This document shows, piece by piece, positions 20,201 through 28,588 of a stretch of DNA of 64,000 bases (its first letter is position 1; the number at the start of each line of letters is the position of its first letter). The notes under the pieces were generated by a model. The model worked only from the letters and a program-made list of their open reading frames with translations, ran no database searches and was not told the origin of the DNA. This DNA comes from an uncultured Bacteroidales bacterium. Lineage in GTDB: Bacteria > Bacteroidota > Bacteroidia > Bacteroidales > Salinivirgaceae. The stretch covers positions 124,001-188,000 of the forward strand of contig CALJOM010000002.1 of assembly GCA_937981765.1 (NCBI GenBank), written 5' to 3'. The position numbers and the translations under genes are program-made.

Positions 20201-20585
20201 TACGTGCCGAAATAGTTACTTCGGTTAGTGTAGTTCCTGTTTCCAGCAATATAAAAACAAAAGACCGAGTTTCACCAAGTTTCAGCATTATGTTGCCAAA
20301 CTCATCGGTGTCGTATCCCACATGCGAAACCTTTATGGTGTAAGGTCCTCCTGGACGAAGGTTCGGAAGGTTAAACCTACCATCGGCGCGGCTCACGGTG
20401 CCATAGGTGGTTCCCGAAGGTTCATGGATTACTACCACGTTGGCATTCGATAGCGGTTCAGCACTCATTTGCAGGACTGTCCCCTCTACGGCAGAAGTGG
20501 TTATTCCCTGTCCTTGTAGCTGAATTGTTGTATTTGACAACAAAAACAGCAAAATTCCGGTTGCAATGCTTAATGTGTGTTTCAT
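17238..20585 (-). CDS. Oar-like TonB-dependent outer-membrane protein
   Basis: A 1115-residue protein with signal peptide (cleavage near residue 25), a carboxypeptidase-regulatory-like beta-sandwich (about 30-125; VEGTVLQMSAEPLSNANVVV and DGRFNLPNLRPG), a TonB plug (about 130-245, including FNNYSIDGITYNN and AITRSGGNKFGG), and a large barrel ending in a terminal-aromatic IRYLFN. This order is that of the Oar/OmpA-related TonB-dependent group rather than SusC. Recent work ties some Oar proteins to secretion or surface delivery of large substrates, others to unknown uptake. No SusD-like gene is adjacent; the divergent neighbour is the giant T9SS protein. Confidence 0.88.
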   Translation of the reverse strand: MKHTLSIATGILLFLLSNTTIQLQGQGITTSAVEGTVLQMSAEPLSNANVVVIHEPSGTTYGTVSRADGRFNLPNLRPGGPYTIKVSHVGYDTDEFGNIMLKLGETRSFVFILLETGTTLTEVTISARKNYLIDADRTGAATNLSRQTIERMPSITKSINDLTRLTPQSNNVSFAGRDNRFNNYSIDGITYNNNFGLGTAQFAGSDPISLEVIEEIQVNLAPYDVREGNFTGANVNAITRSGGNKFGGSAYAYYRNERFYGNKIADQTINVSETFQKIFGAWLGGPILKDKLSFFVGIEREDNFVPSLSKVATRPGLPPDGINVSRVPATRLDSVRQAMLNIYGYETGDYEGYKFADKGTRLNARLDYNLSTKHKLMFRFNQYIAESDQPVNGNSLRYHPSALRYSNTNRYGIEAMNFRNSHYIIEKNVTSLVGELNSIFSEKMANNLRVGVNFVTDPKRKIPGGQDFPFIEVLESIGSAPYYYMTLGNELFSVGNMLVNNIYNITDNFSYYIDRHDLTAGFSFEYMTFENAFNPVLHGLYRYNSFDNFWSSVVERDLTVRPDLFLQGYSFKGKGDIPVDNTKFAQVAIYAQDKIKATEKLNVTVGMRVDFPFYPIDLPKNPTLDTMTMVVGTERVPLSFTNPNNGEVIKPDVSVLPGVKPLWSPRVGFNYDVFGNKTLQVRGGTGVFSGRIPFVWISNQVNNNGVTRGGFSVVPNQWGTPNKPVWNGFQSDVAYYQPDPSTLTAQVSNSLALTDKNFRLPQVWRSNLAADYELPYGIVATVEGIFTKDFNSPLAININTNPPTDTIIMPNGAMLPYWVNTSAFNTLSNFSGGVILLTNINKGYYASGTIQLTKKWQHGSEVSVAYTRSIAKDYGLIGGSQAASLWPDVVVWSRNNPEMGYSRFDQPHRVVAYATFDTKVLNERNSFVISLFYNGAHAGRFSYTYSGKFNDGADRLMYIPRTIEESYLINQNANEGGLTREQQWDILDQYIRQDPYLSKNRGKMAERNGALLPWVHRFNLQIAQDIDITKKGDHRLRIHLDILNLGNLLNKDWGIAQTYTQRNLLNFKGIDSSGNPTFILNKVAGTNNFPTDSYRNIVDISQTWSAQIGIRYLFN

Positions 20586-20748
20586 TTTGCGTTGAATTTA
20601 AGATTTAACTTTTGGATAGGTAAGTTTTAGTGCAAAATAATCTTAACTTTTTGAATCTAAATTTACTGTTTTTTTAATAAATCATTAACATTTTTCTTTT
20701 CTATTGTACCTTTTAACTTTTTCTTAACATTTTTTTTTTTTTAAACCC

Positions 20749-20780
20749 TTTGGATTTATATTTTAAAAAATTTAATTTTG
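20749..20780 (+). promoter_or_regulatory. Bacteroidota promoter for the giant T9SS protein
   Basis: TTTG at 20749-20752 and TAATTTTG at 20773-20780 are separated by 20 bases, a full match to the TTTG/TAnnTTTG consensus. They end 28 bases before the start codon and lie in a strongly AT-rich spacer containing a long T run. Confidence 0.75.
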
Positions 20781-20808
20781 GGACACATTAACAAAAAATC
20801 TAAAGCGT

Positions 20809-23800
20809 ATGAAAAGATTCTTAACGTTAACCACTGCTCTGTTGCTTTTGGCAACATTGAATGCACAAACGTATTTAACCGAGTCGTTTGATAACGAAAC
20901 CTTCCCCCCAACCGGTTGGACGCATCTGGATATAAGTGGTGACAACAAGTTATGGGACCGTCAAACATCTGGGACTAATCCAAACTGTTCGCCTAACTCT
21001 GGGGCAGCTATGATTCGTTATAATTCTTATAGTTACTCAGCCGGATCTTCGGCAGCGCTAATATCCAGTGTGGTTGACCTTTCAAGTGCTACCACCCCTA
21101 TAGTTGAATTCTGGATGTATCGCGACAATGCCTTTCCCTCATTGGCGGATCGCGTTGAGATTTTGATTAATACTACTCCTGCATTTGCTGGAGCCACACA
21201 TCTGGGAACGATTAATCGAACAAGATCTTTAGCTCCTACCGAAACTGCGGATGGATGGTACAAGTACGTATTGGCAATACCTGCAGGGTTTAATTCTGCC
21301 ACAAATTACATATTGATAAGAGGTATAAGCGCATATGGAAACAATATATTTGTGGACGATGTTACAGTTCGTGAATCAGCACCTGCACCCAATGCGCCTA
21401 CCAGTTTTTCGGTTAGCAATCAAACCATCAGTAGTTTGCAGGTAAACTGGGTTGATAATAGCACTAATGAAACCACGTTCCGGATTTACATGGCAACCAG
21501 CCCTGGCGGGCCTTATTCTCTTGTAGGAACCGTTCCAAGTACCACCACGGCTAATACAGGAGATCCCTATTCTTATACGGTTACCGGGTTGTTAGATAAT
21601 ACCACATATCATTTCCGTATAGCCGCCGTTTATGAAATCGAGTCAACATATCTGTACGGAACGGGTGCAACCTTGGCGGGGACTATCAGCGGCGACAAAA
21701 CTATTGGCCCCTCAGGAGATTATCCAACCTTAACGGCTGCTTTTGATGCTATAAATACTAATGGATTAGCTAGCCATGTAAACCTTATTTTACAGAGTAA
21801 CTATGATGCCAGCGCTGAAACATTTCCTATTGTTCCGTCACCTATTGGGCAAGCAAATAAAACCATTACAATTTATCCTGCTGTTGCCGGATTATCTATT
21901 ACTTCGAATAACACCACCGCCACATTTAACTTAAATGGATCTAAATATATAATTATCGATGGTAGAGTTAACGCTACCGGAACTGATGCCGATTTGGTTA
22001 TCTCCAACACTTCAACAAGTGGGGTTGCTATTCAATTCATTAACGATGCTGCGAACAATACAATACAATTTTGTAAAATCCGAGGCGTTTATGCAGCAAC
22101 TACGATTGCAAAAGGAGTGATTTTCTTTTCCACTACTACTGGAACCTTTGGAAACAGTAACAACATCATTCGGTACAATAAAATTACAAGTGGTTCTACT
22201 CTTTCCAATAGTTTAATTTACAGTTCGGGAACTGCTAGCGCGCCCAATGAGAACAATTTAATTCAAGAAAATGAAATCTATGATTATTTCCATCCTTCAG
22301 CTATTTCCTCGGGTATTTATTTAAGCTCAGCTTCAAACTCATGGGGAATTAGAGAAAACAGTTTTTATCAAACAGCTTCTAGAAGTACCACTTCAGCAGT
22401 CTACGCTGTGTATATTTCCAACACATTGGGTGGAAACTTCCATATTTTTGGGAACTATATTGGTGGAAGCCAACCTATGTGTGGTGGGACTCCAATGACT
22501 TATACCAATGCCAGCCCATTCCTTCCAATTTTTCTTAGTGCTGGCACAACTTTTAAATCTGCCATAGAAGGTAATATTATTAAGAATATTTCTCTTACAG
22601 CTGCAGGCACATCAACCTCTTTTGGAACTATACGTGTTTTAAATGGAAAATACGATATTAAAAACAATACCATTGGCGATTTAAACAGCAGCAATAGTAT
22701 TAACATTACAATGTCGGGAAGTGGAGCTTATTTTAGTGCTATTGCTACTGGAACGGGAGCTACTGGAAACGATGAGGTGTTAATTGAAGGGAATACGATT
22801 GCTGGAATTAGTTTTGCCACCAGTGGAAGCCCAACTACCATTCCTCATTTTAGGGGAATTTCGGTTCAGTCTGGAGGGCCGACTGCCAACCATACCATAG
22901 CTGTAAGGAATAACCAAATTAAAAATGTTACTTACAATGCTAATTCTACCTTTTTTGGTATCCTCAGTTTTGGAGGTTCATCTACTCAAATTATTGACGT
23001 AGAGATTTCCGGAAATACGGTTGAAAACATAGTTAATAGCAATACCGGCACCAATGCTGCCATAACAGCTTTCCATATTCAAGGAAGCGGAACCAATCCA
23101 TATTACGGGCGCCATAATGTTATAAATAATACCGTAATCGACATCACAAATAGCGGTGGGGGAGCAACTCGTGGTATGATTCATTTCTGCAATAGTAATG
23201 GAGGTTTAAATATTGAAGGGAATACATTCCGTAATATTTCCAACGTCCATTCAACAGCAAATGTCGCGGTACAGGCATTGATAGGAATGTTTCCAACAAT
23301 GGGTGTAAATAAAATTCACCGCAACTACATCTCCGGCTTAAATGCTGTTTCTACTGGAACAACGGCTATCATTGAAGGGTTAAACATTCAAACCGGAACT
23401 TACTTTGTTGAAAACAACATGATAGCTTTGGGAAATGAAGTAACTAACGGTATTCAAATCAATGGTATAAATCAGTTTCTTGGTAGCGGAGTTAAAATTT
23501 ATCATAACTCGGTCTATATAGGCGGAACAGTTACGTCGGGAACCGCTAAGACCTATGCCTTTAATCGAAATCAAACATCTGCCGCAGCCGATGTAATTAA
23601 CAACATTTTTGTTAACGAACGTACCGGCGATGGTCTACACTACGCTATGAAAATTTCTTCGGCTACCGACTATACTTCAGGATGGCTTGTTTCCGATTAC
23701 AACGTTCTGAAAAATGCTAATGCCTCTAATCTAATGGCAGTTGGAACTGACGACCTCGATTTCGCCACATGGAAAGCAACCACTGGATTTGATGCAAATT

Positions 23801-26800
23801 CTTTAAATACAGATCCATTGTTTGTGAATCCAACTAGCACTATTCCAAATTTACACTTGACTATGGGTAGTCCAGCTGAAGGAGCCGGTTTGGAGATTCC
23901 TTCCGTAACCTATGACTTCGACGGTGATATTCGGGCAAACATGACTCCTGTTGACATTGGTGCCGATGCTGGTGACTACGACAATATTCCACCAACCATT
24001 ATATCGTTTAATCCACCAAACGGGGCTACTGATGTGGCTGTGGGTATCAATATTGTTGTAACCTTTAGCGAAAATGTTCGCAAAGTTGATGATAGCCCAA
24101 TCGACGAATCAGTGGTAACGTTTAAAAAAGTTAGCGACAACAGCGACGTGCCCTTCACTGTAAATTATGCCAACAAGGTACTTACCATTCTTCCCAACTC
24201 TGCATTAAATGGATTTACAGGCTATTCTATCACTATTGCCGGAGTTGAAGATTTAAGTAACAATCCTCTTACGGGGGTAACTTCTGCTACCTTTACTACA
24301 GGTACCAGTGATTTTACCCCTCCCTATATAGTGAATGCCAATATTAACAACTCTAACCCCAGCGCGCTTGTTGTTAATTTTAATGAAAACGTTAAACTTA
24401 CCAACACCAATGGTATAACGGTAACGGTTAACGGTGTAACAAGAAATATTACAGGTTATTTGGGAAGTGGAACGGATGTATTAACCTTTAATTTGGAAAC
24501 ACCCGTCCAATCGCACGATGAAGTTTTATTCTCGTACGATGCCACTATTGGTAATATTGCCGATATATCCAATAATCCATTAGCATCAGTAACCGATTTA
24601 GTAGTAATCAACAACGTACTGAGCGATGAAAAAGATATTCTATCATTTGTCATTGCTGCTGCCGATAACGCTGCTGCTGGTGTTACTGCAGATATCGTTG
24701 GAACTATCAGTGCCAATACCGTAGAATTCTACGTAAATTCTAGTGTTGATCTAACAGCTCTGGTACCAACCATTATCATCTCTAATTGGGCAACCATAAA
24801 TCCTGCCTCAGGTGTCGCTCAGAATTTCACCTCTCCAGTTCCATATATTGTAACTGCTGAAGATGGATCTACTAAGACCTACACTGTTACTGCTAGGGTT
24901 ATTTACAATCTTCCATTTCTTGAATCCTTCAATGGCCCAACCTTGCCTGCCGGATGGACACAAATTAACTCTGCAGGGGTTACTTCTCGTTGGTCGGTAA
25001 GTAATACTTCGTATGCCGGTGGATCACCCCATGAGATGAAATGTACCTACCAGAATATTATAGGCATTACCCGTTTTGTTACTCCTCCAATCAACACATC
25101 CGGGGTAACACAAATTAAACTCTCATTCCGTCACTATCTGGATGCTTATTCGACTGGTGCTACTTTGAAAGTGCTTTCTTCAACCGATTTAACCAATTGG
25201 ACAGAGGAATGGGCCGTTGCTACTACCTCGACTAATATTCAGGCTACTTTGGTAAATCTTACCATAAACAACATTTTAGGCGATGTCACTTATTTTGCCT
25301 TTGCCGTTGAAGGTAATCTGTTTAATATTGACTACTGGTATATTGATGATGTGATAATTAGAACCCCATCCTCCAACTCTCTATTGAGTTCTCTTACCGT
25401 AGATGGAGCCCAAATTCCCGGATTCACTCCTAATGTATTTAATTACGAGTACAATGTTCCCCAAGGAGCTCCTGTTCCGGTAGTTGGTGCTACTCCTGCC
25501 GATCCAAATGCTGAAGTTTCAATAACACAGGCCACACAAGTGCCCGGAAATGCTTACATTTTAGTTACTGCTGAAAATGGAGTTGCTTTTTCAGAGTATA
25601 ATGTAACTTTTTTTGAAATACCTGGATTTAACGTAACCTTTACCGTTAAAGACTACTCTGAAAATCCAATTGAGGGAGCTGTTGTTACTGTTAATGGTCA
25701 AAACTTCACTACCGGAACCAATGGAACAGTTACTGTTCTTCTAGGTGCTGGCACATACAATTACACAGTTTCTGCTAGTAGCTTTGTAACATACAATGGA
25801 TCCGTTGTGGTAGTAGACCAAAATCTTCAAATTACCGTTCAGCTACAAGATCAAATTGAAGATCCATTTGGGTTATTAGTTGAAGTAAATGGTAACAATG
25901 CAACATTCTCATGGAATAACTTACCATTCAGCTTTAACGATGATTTTGAAAGCTATCCTAACTTCGCGGTTGACAATTTTGGTCCTTACACATTTGTTGA
26001 TGTCGATCAAAGAAATACTTATGTGATCTCAAATACTACTTGGCCAAATGCTGCATATACTGGAGTGGCCATAATTTGGAATCCTTCAGCTACTACTCCA
26101 CCATATAATAATCCTGGATGGCAGCCACGTAATGGTCAAAAGTGTGTTGCTATTTTTGACGCTGTGCCAGGTGGTGGTATTACCGCAAACAACGACTGGA
26201 TAATTTCTCAGCAACTATTAGCTCAATCAGGCTTAACCTTCTCCTTCTGGGCTAAGTCGGCTACTAGTCAATATGGGTTAGAAAGAATAAGAGTATTAGT
26301 TTCAACTACCGGAACACAACCTTCGGATTTTATTCCAATTTCAGCCGGAAACTATCTTGAAGTACCAGTAACCTACACTCAATATTCATACGACCTCTCA
26401 ACCTATGCCGGAATGAATATTTATGTGGCTATTCAATGTGTGTCTGCAGATGCCTTTGCCTTATTAATTGACGATCTAAGCATCACCATCAATAAAAAGA
26501 ACGAAAGCAAGGCATTCCTTGGCTACAATGTATTCCTAAATGGGACACAAGTGGCTTCTAACGTTTCTGGAACCTCCTATGAGTTTACTAACCTGCCTGC
26601 TGGTACACATACCGCTGGAGTTCAAGCTGTTTACTCCTCTGGTACAAGCCAAATTGTTACTACCGAATTTACCATCCAACCAAGTGCATATCCAGTTACC
26701 TTTACAGTTGTTGATAATCAAGGTTCACCATTATCCGGAGCATTAGTATCTGTTGGTGGATTACAAGCTGAAACTAACACTTCCGGGGTTGCTGTGATAG

Positions 26801-27408
26801 AGCTAGGTAATGGCGACTATTCCTACACCGTAACTAAGCTAGGATACGTTACCGTAACGGACAATGTTCTTGTTAACTTTAGCCCTGTTAATGTTAACGT
26901 AACCATGCAACCGGCACAATTTACAGTAACCTTTGTTGTTAGAAATGCTTCTACTAACGCCGCTGTTTCTGCAGCAACTGTTGTTATCAATCCTGGAAAC
27001 TTGGTTTCACTTACTAATGCCAGTGGAACAGCTTCCCGTAACCTATACAACGGCAACTATACGTACACTGTTACTAAGACTGGTTTTGTAACTTACGACG
27101 GTTCGTTCACTATTAACAATGCGAATTTAACTATCAACGTTAATCTCGAGCCTGTTGTTGGAATTGATGCTGTTGAGGGATTGGTACGTGTGTATCCGAA
27201 CCCGGTAAGCGATTTCATCACTATTGAGCGTAACAGTACTCAAGATGTTGTTGTAGAATTGTATAACGTAAGTGGTTCTGTTGTTAATACTTTCACAACT
27301 ACTGACGCTACCCTTTCACTCGATGTAACCAATCTTCCTTCGGGAACATACTATATACGTATGATTTCCGAAAGCGGAACAACGGTTCATCGTATTGTGA
27401 AAGAATAA
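20809..27408 (+). CDS. Giant multidomain T9SS-secreted surface protein
   Basis: A 2199-residue exported protein. In approximate order: signal peptide (1-19); cleaved-adhesin/MAM-like jelly roll (20-190); fibronectin type III (190-285); right-handed parallel beta-helix rich in Asn ladders such as NNTIG and NNII (295-1060); two SbsA/Big_5-type Ig domains (1060-1270); a beta domain ending EDGSTKTYTVTA (1271-1365); second adhesin domain (1366-1523); cadherin-like sandwich (1523-1604); regulatory-like repeat (1606-1681); third adhesin domain with Fn3-like tail (1685-1960); two more regulatory-like repeats (1962-2116). It ends with a type A T9SS sorting domain (2123-2199; VRVYPNPVSDFI, closing VHRIVKE). 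No catalytic domain is evident, so adhesion or surface-layer function is likely. It has its own promoter and terminator. Confidence 0.88.
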   Translation: MKRFLTLTTALLLLATLNAQTYLTESFDNETFPPTGWTHLDISGDNKLWDRQTSGTNPNCSPNSGAAMIRYNSYSYSAGSSAALISSVVDLSSATTPIVEFWMYRDNAFPSLADRVEILINTTPAFAGATHLGTINRTRSLAPTETADGWYKYVLAIPAGFNSATNYILIRGISAYGNNIFVDDVTVRESAPAPNAPTSFSVSNQTISSLQVNWVDNSTNETTFRIYMATSPGGPYSLVGTVPSTTTANTGDPYSYTVTGLLDNTTYHFRIAAVYEIESTYLYGTGATLAGTISGDKTIGPSGDYPTLTAAFDAINTNGLASHVNLILQSNYDASAETFPIVPSPIGQANKTITIYPAVAGLSITSNNTTATFNLNGSKYIIIDGRVNATGTDADLVISNTSTSGVAIQFINDAANNTIQFCKIRGVYAATTIAKGVIFFSTTTGTFGNSNNIIRYNKITSGSTLSNSLIYSSGTASAPNENNLIQENEIYDYFHPSAISSGIYLSSASNSWGIRENSFYQTASRSTTSAVYAVYISNTLGGNFHIFGNYIGGSQPMCGGTPMTYTNASPFLPIFLSAGTTFKSAIEGNIIKNISLTAAGTSTSFGTIRVLNGKYDIKNNTIGDLNSSNSINITMSGSGAYFSAIATGTGATGNDEVLIEGNTIAGISFATSGSPTTIPHFRGISVQSGGPTANHTIAVRNNQIKNVTYNANSTFFGILSFGGSSTQIIDVEISGNTVENIVNSNTGTNAAITAFHIQGSGTNPYYGRHNVINNTVIDITNSGGGATRGMIHFCNSNGGLNIEGNTFRNISNVHSTANVAVQALIGMFPTMGVNKIHRNYISGLNAVSTGTTAIIEGLNIQTGTYFVENNMIALGNEVTNGIQINGINQFLGSGVKIYHNSVYIGGTVTSGTAKTYAFNRNQTSAAADVINNIFVNERTGDGLHYAMKISSATDYTSGWLVSDYNVLKNANASNLMAVGTDDLDFATWKATTGFDANSLNTDPLFVNPTSTIPNLHLTMGSPAEGAGLEIPSVTYDFDGDIRANMTPVDIGADAGDYDNIPPTIISFNPPNGATDVAVGINIVVTFSENVRKVDDSPIDESVVTFKKVSDNSDVPFTVNYANKVLTILPNSALNGFTGYSITIAGVEDLSNNPLTGVTSATFTTGTSDFTPPYIVNANINNSNPSALVVNFNENVKLTNTNGITVTVNGVTRNITGYLGSGTDVLTFNLETPVQSHDEVLFSYDATIGNIADISNNPLASVTDLVVINNVLSDEKDILSFVIAAADNAAAGVTADIVGTISANTVEFYVNSSVDLTALVPTIIISNWATINPASGVAQNFTSPVPYIVTAEDGSTKTYTVTARVIYNLPFLESFNGPTLPAGWTQINSAGVTSRWSVSNTSYAGGSPHEMKCTYQNIIGITRFVTPPINTSGVTQIKLSFRHYLDAYSTGATLKVLSSTDLTNWTEEWAVATTSTNIQATLVNLTINNILGDVTYFAFAVEGNLFNIDYWYIDDVIIRTPSSNSLLSSLTVDGAQIPGFTPNVFNYEYNVPQGAPVPVVGATPADPNAEVSITQATQVPGNAYILVTAENGVAFSEYNVTFFEIPGFNVTFTVKDYSENPIEGAVVTVNGQNFTTGTNGTVTVLLGAGTYNYTVSASSFVTYNGSVVVVDQNLQITVQLQDQIEDPFGLLVEVNGNNATFSWNNLPFSFNDDFESYPNFAVDNFGPYTFVDVDQRNTYVISNTTWPNAAYTGVAIIWNPSATTPPYNNPGWQPRNGQKCVAIFDAVPGGGITANNDWIISQQLLAQSGLTFSFWAKSATSQYGLERIRVLVSTTGTQPSDFIPISAGNYLEVPVTYTQYSYDLSTYAGMNIYVAIQCVSADAFALLIDDLSITINKKNESKAFLGYNVFLNGTQVASNVSGTSYEFTNLPAGTHTAGVQAVYSSGTSQIVTTEFTIQPSAYPVTFTVVDNQGSPLSGALVSVGGLQAETNTSGVAVIELGNGDYSYTVTKLGYVTVTDNVLVNFSPVNVNVTMQPAQFTVTFVVRNASTNAAVSAATVVINPGNLVSLTNASGTASRNLYNGNYTYTVTKTGFVTYDGSFTINNANLTINVNLEPVVGIDAVEGLVRVYPNPVSDFITIERNSTQDVVVELYNVSGSVVNTFTTTDATLSLDVTNLPSGTYYIRMISESGTTVHRIVKE

Positions 27409-27428
27409 TTTTCTAGCCATTGATTTTG

Positions 27429-27463
27429 AAACAGGAAGAGTCGCATGCTCTTCCTGTTTTTTT
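27429..27463 (+). terminator. Intrinsic terminator after the T9SS protein
   Basis: A 12-bp stem (AAACAGGAAGAG with CTCTTCCTGTTT, 7-base loop, 27429-27459) runs into a T tract, 20 bases after the stop codon. Confidence 0.92.
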
Positions 27464-27608
27464 GATTAAAGATTTGGGAAAGGCTTTTTCATGTAAACAT
27501 GAAAAATTAAGAGTCAAAAGATCGTGATAGAATTTTTATCTTTAGACTTTTTTATAACTTTAAACGTTCAAATCAAATTCATAGGCAATTTTTTAACCTC
27601 TAGGAACA

Positions 27609-28037
27609 ATGCTTGCAAAAGAAGATTTTTTTTTGGGCGGATTTTTAAGTAGTGGATATACAAATTTTTCACCTAAAACAGCGTTTCAAAAATCGGCACA
27701 AGAAGATGTAATATTTCTTGACGTTCGTGAACGAAAACTAACGGCCTACAAACAATTTATGGTTCCCCGAACGCTTTTTATACCGCTTAGCGAGTTGAAA
27801 GAGAGGATTCAAGAGCTTTCCTACGACAAGGGATACATAGTTGCCGATTCGGTTGGCTTACGTAGTCGAGAAGCTATGAATATTCTGAGTGTTTATGGTT
27901 TTCAATTCATTGCCAATCTTGCGGGTGGAATCGTTGAGTGGGAAAGAGATGGCCTACCTTTAGTAGTAAACAAAAATGAACAATTAGATGGTTCGTGTGT
28001 TTGTCAACTACGCCCGCGATTTCGTCTTCGGGGTTAA
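27609..28037 (+). CDS. Rhodanese-like protein lacking the catalytic Cys, in arsenic cluster
   Basis: A 142-residue single rhodanese domain (about 15-120): FLDVRERK ends the first core strand, IPLSELKERI follows, and NLAGGIVEWERDGLP is the characteristic closing motif. The active-site loop, normally C-x-x-G-x-R-S, reads D80-S-V-G-L-R-S here, so the persulfide-forming Cys is Asp. The usual GHIPGA His is also replaced (FMVPRT). A C-terminal tail carries C130-V-C132 and a basic end. It is therefore unlikely to be a standard sulfurtransferase; a binding or regulatory role, or chemistry at the CVC pair, is possible. It precedes arsC and acr3 by position, about 90 bases upstream. Confidence 0.78.
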   Translation: MLAKEDFFLGGFLSSGYTNFSPKTAFQKSAQEDVIFLDVRERKLTAYKQFMVPRTLFIPLSELKERIQELSYDKGYIVADSVGLRSREAMNILSVYGFQFIANLAGGIVEWERDGLPLVVNKNEQLDGSCVCQLRPRFRLRG

Positions 28038-28128
28038 GCTAAAGCCGAATAAGTATAGAATATGATTAACATTATCAAAAATTATCCTTTAGCCAAAATT
28101 TGCTAATTTTACACAAAAATTTAAAATA

Positions 28129-28560
28129 ATGAAAAAGATTTTAATTCTTTGCACGGGAAATAGTTGTAGGAGTCAGATGGCGCATGGCTTTTTGCAATCT
28201 TTTGACAAAAATCTTTATGTTTGTTCCGCTGGAACAAATCCTTCTGGAAAGGTAAATGAACGGGCCATTGAGGTTATGAAAGAAGTTGGGGTTGACATAA
28301 GCCACCATACTTCTGATCCAGTTGAAAAGTACCTGCATGAGGAGTGGGATTTTGTAATCACTGTTTGTGGCGGAGCTAACGAAGCTTGCCCTACTTTTTT
28401 AGGGAAGGTAAAAAATCGCTTACATATAGGATTCGATGACCCTTCTGAGGCTTCCGGAACTGAAGAATATGTCATGTCACAGTTTCGAAAAGTTCGTGAT
28501 CAAATTAAAGAATCCTTTTATCAATTTTATCGTGAAAATTTAACCAATACTATTGAATAA
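28129..28560 (+). CDS. arsC: Thioredoxin-coupled arsenate reductase ArsC
   Basis: A 143-residue protein with the low-molecular-weight phosphotyrosine-phosphatase fold. The P-loop is C8-TGNSC-R14-S, and two further cysteines, C80 and C87 (VCGGANEACP), sit where the Bacillus/Staphylococcus-type ArsC has its redox relay Cys82 and Cys89. That triad allows arsenate reduction to arsenite with a disulfide later opened by thioredoxin, and separates it from plain tyrosine phosphatases. DDPSEASGTEE near residue 105-115 is the expected Asp-containing loop. acr3 starts 28 bases later, so product and exporter are co-expressed. No arsR repressor gene is seen nearby. Confidence 0.93.
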   Translation: MKKILILCTGNSCRSQMAHGFLQSFDKNLYVCSAGTNPSGKVNERAIEVMKEVGVDISHHTSDPVEKYLHEEWDFVITVCGGANEACPTFLGKVKNRLHIGFDDPSEASGTEEYVMSQFRKVRDQIKESFYQFYRENLTNTIE

Positions 28561-28588
28561 ATAATTTTAATTTAAAAGCAGTCAGATT

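Noticed and set aside
22000-23700. Possible DNA repeat array or CRISPR in the T9SS gene
   Set aside because: The repetition is at protein level (Asn-rich beta-helix rungs); the bases do not form regular direct repeats with spacers.
28141-28338. Arsenic regulator encoded opposite arsC
   Set aside because: The antisense frames (28141-28338, 28215-28475) have no HTH or metal-binding pattern and mirror the arsC coding sequence.
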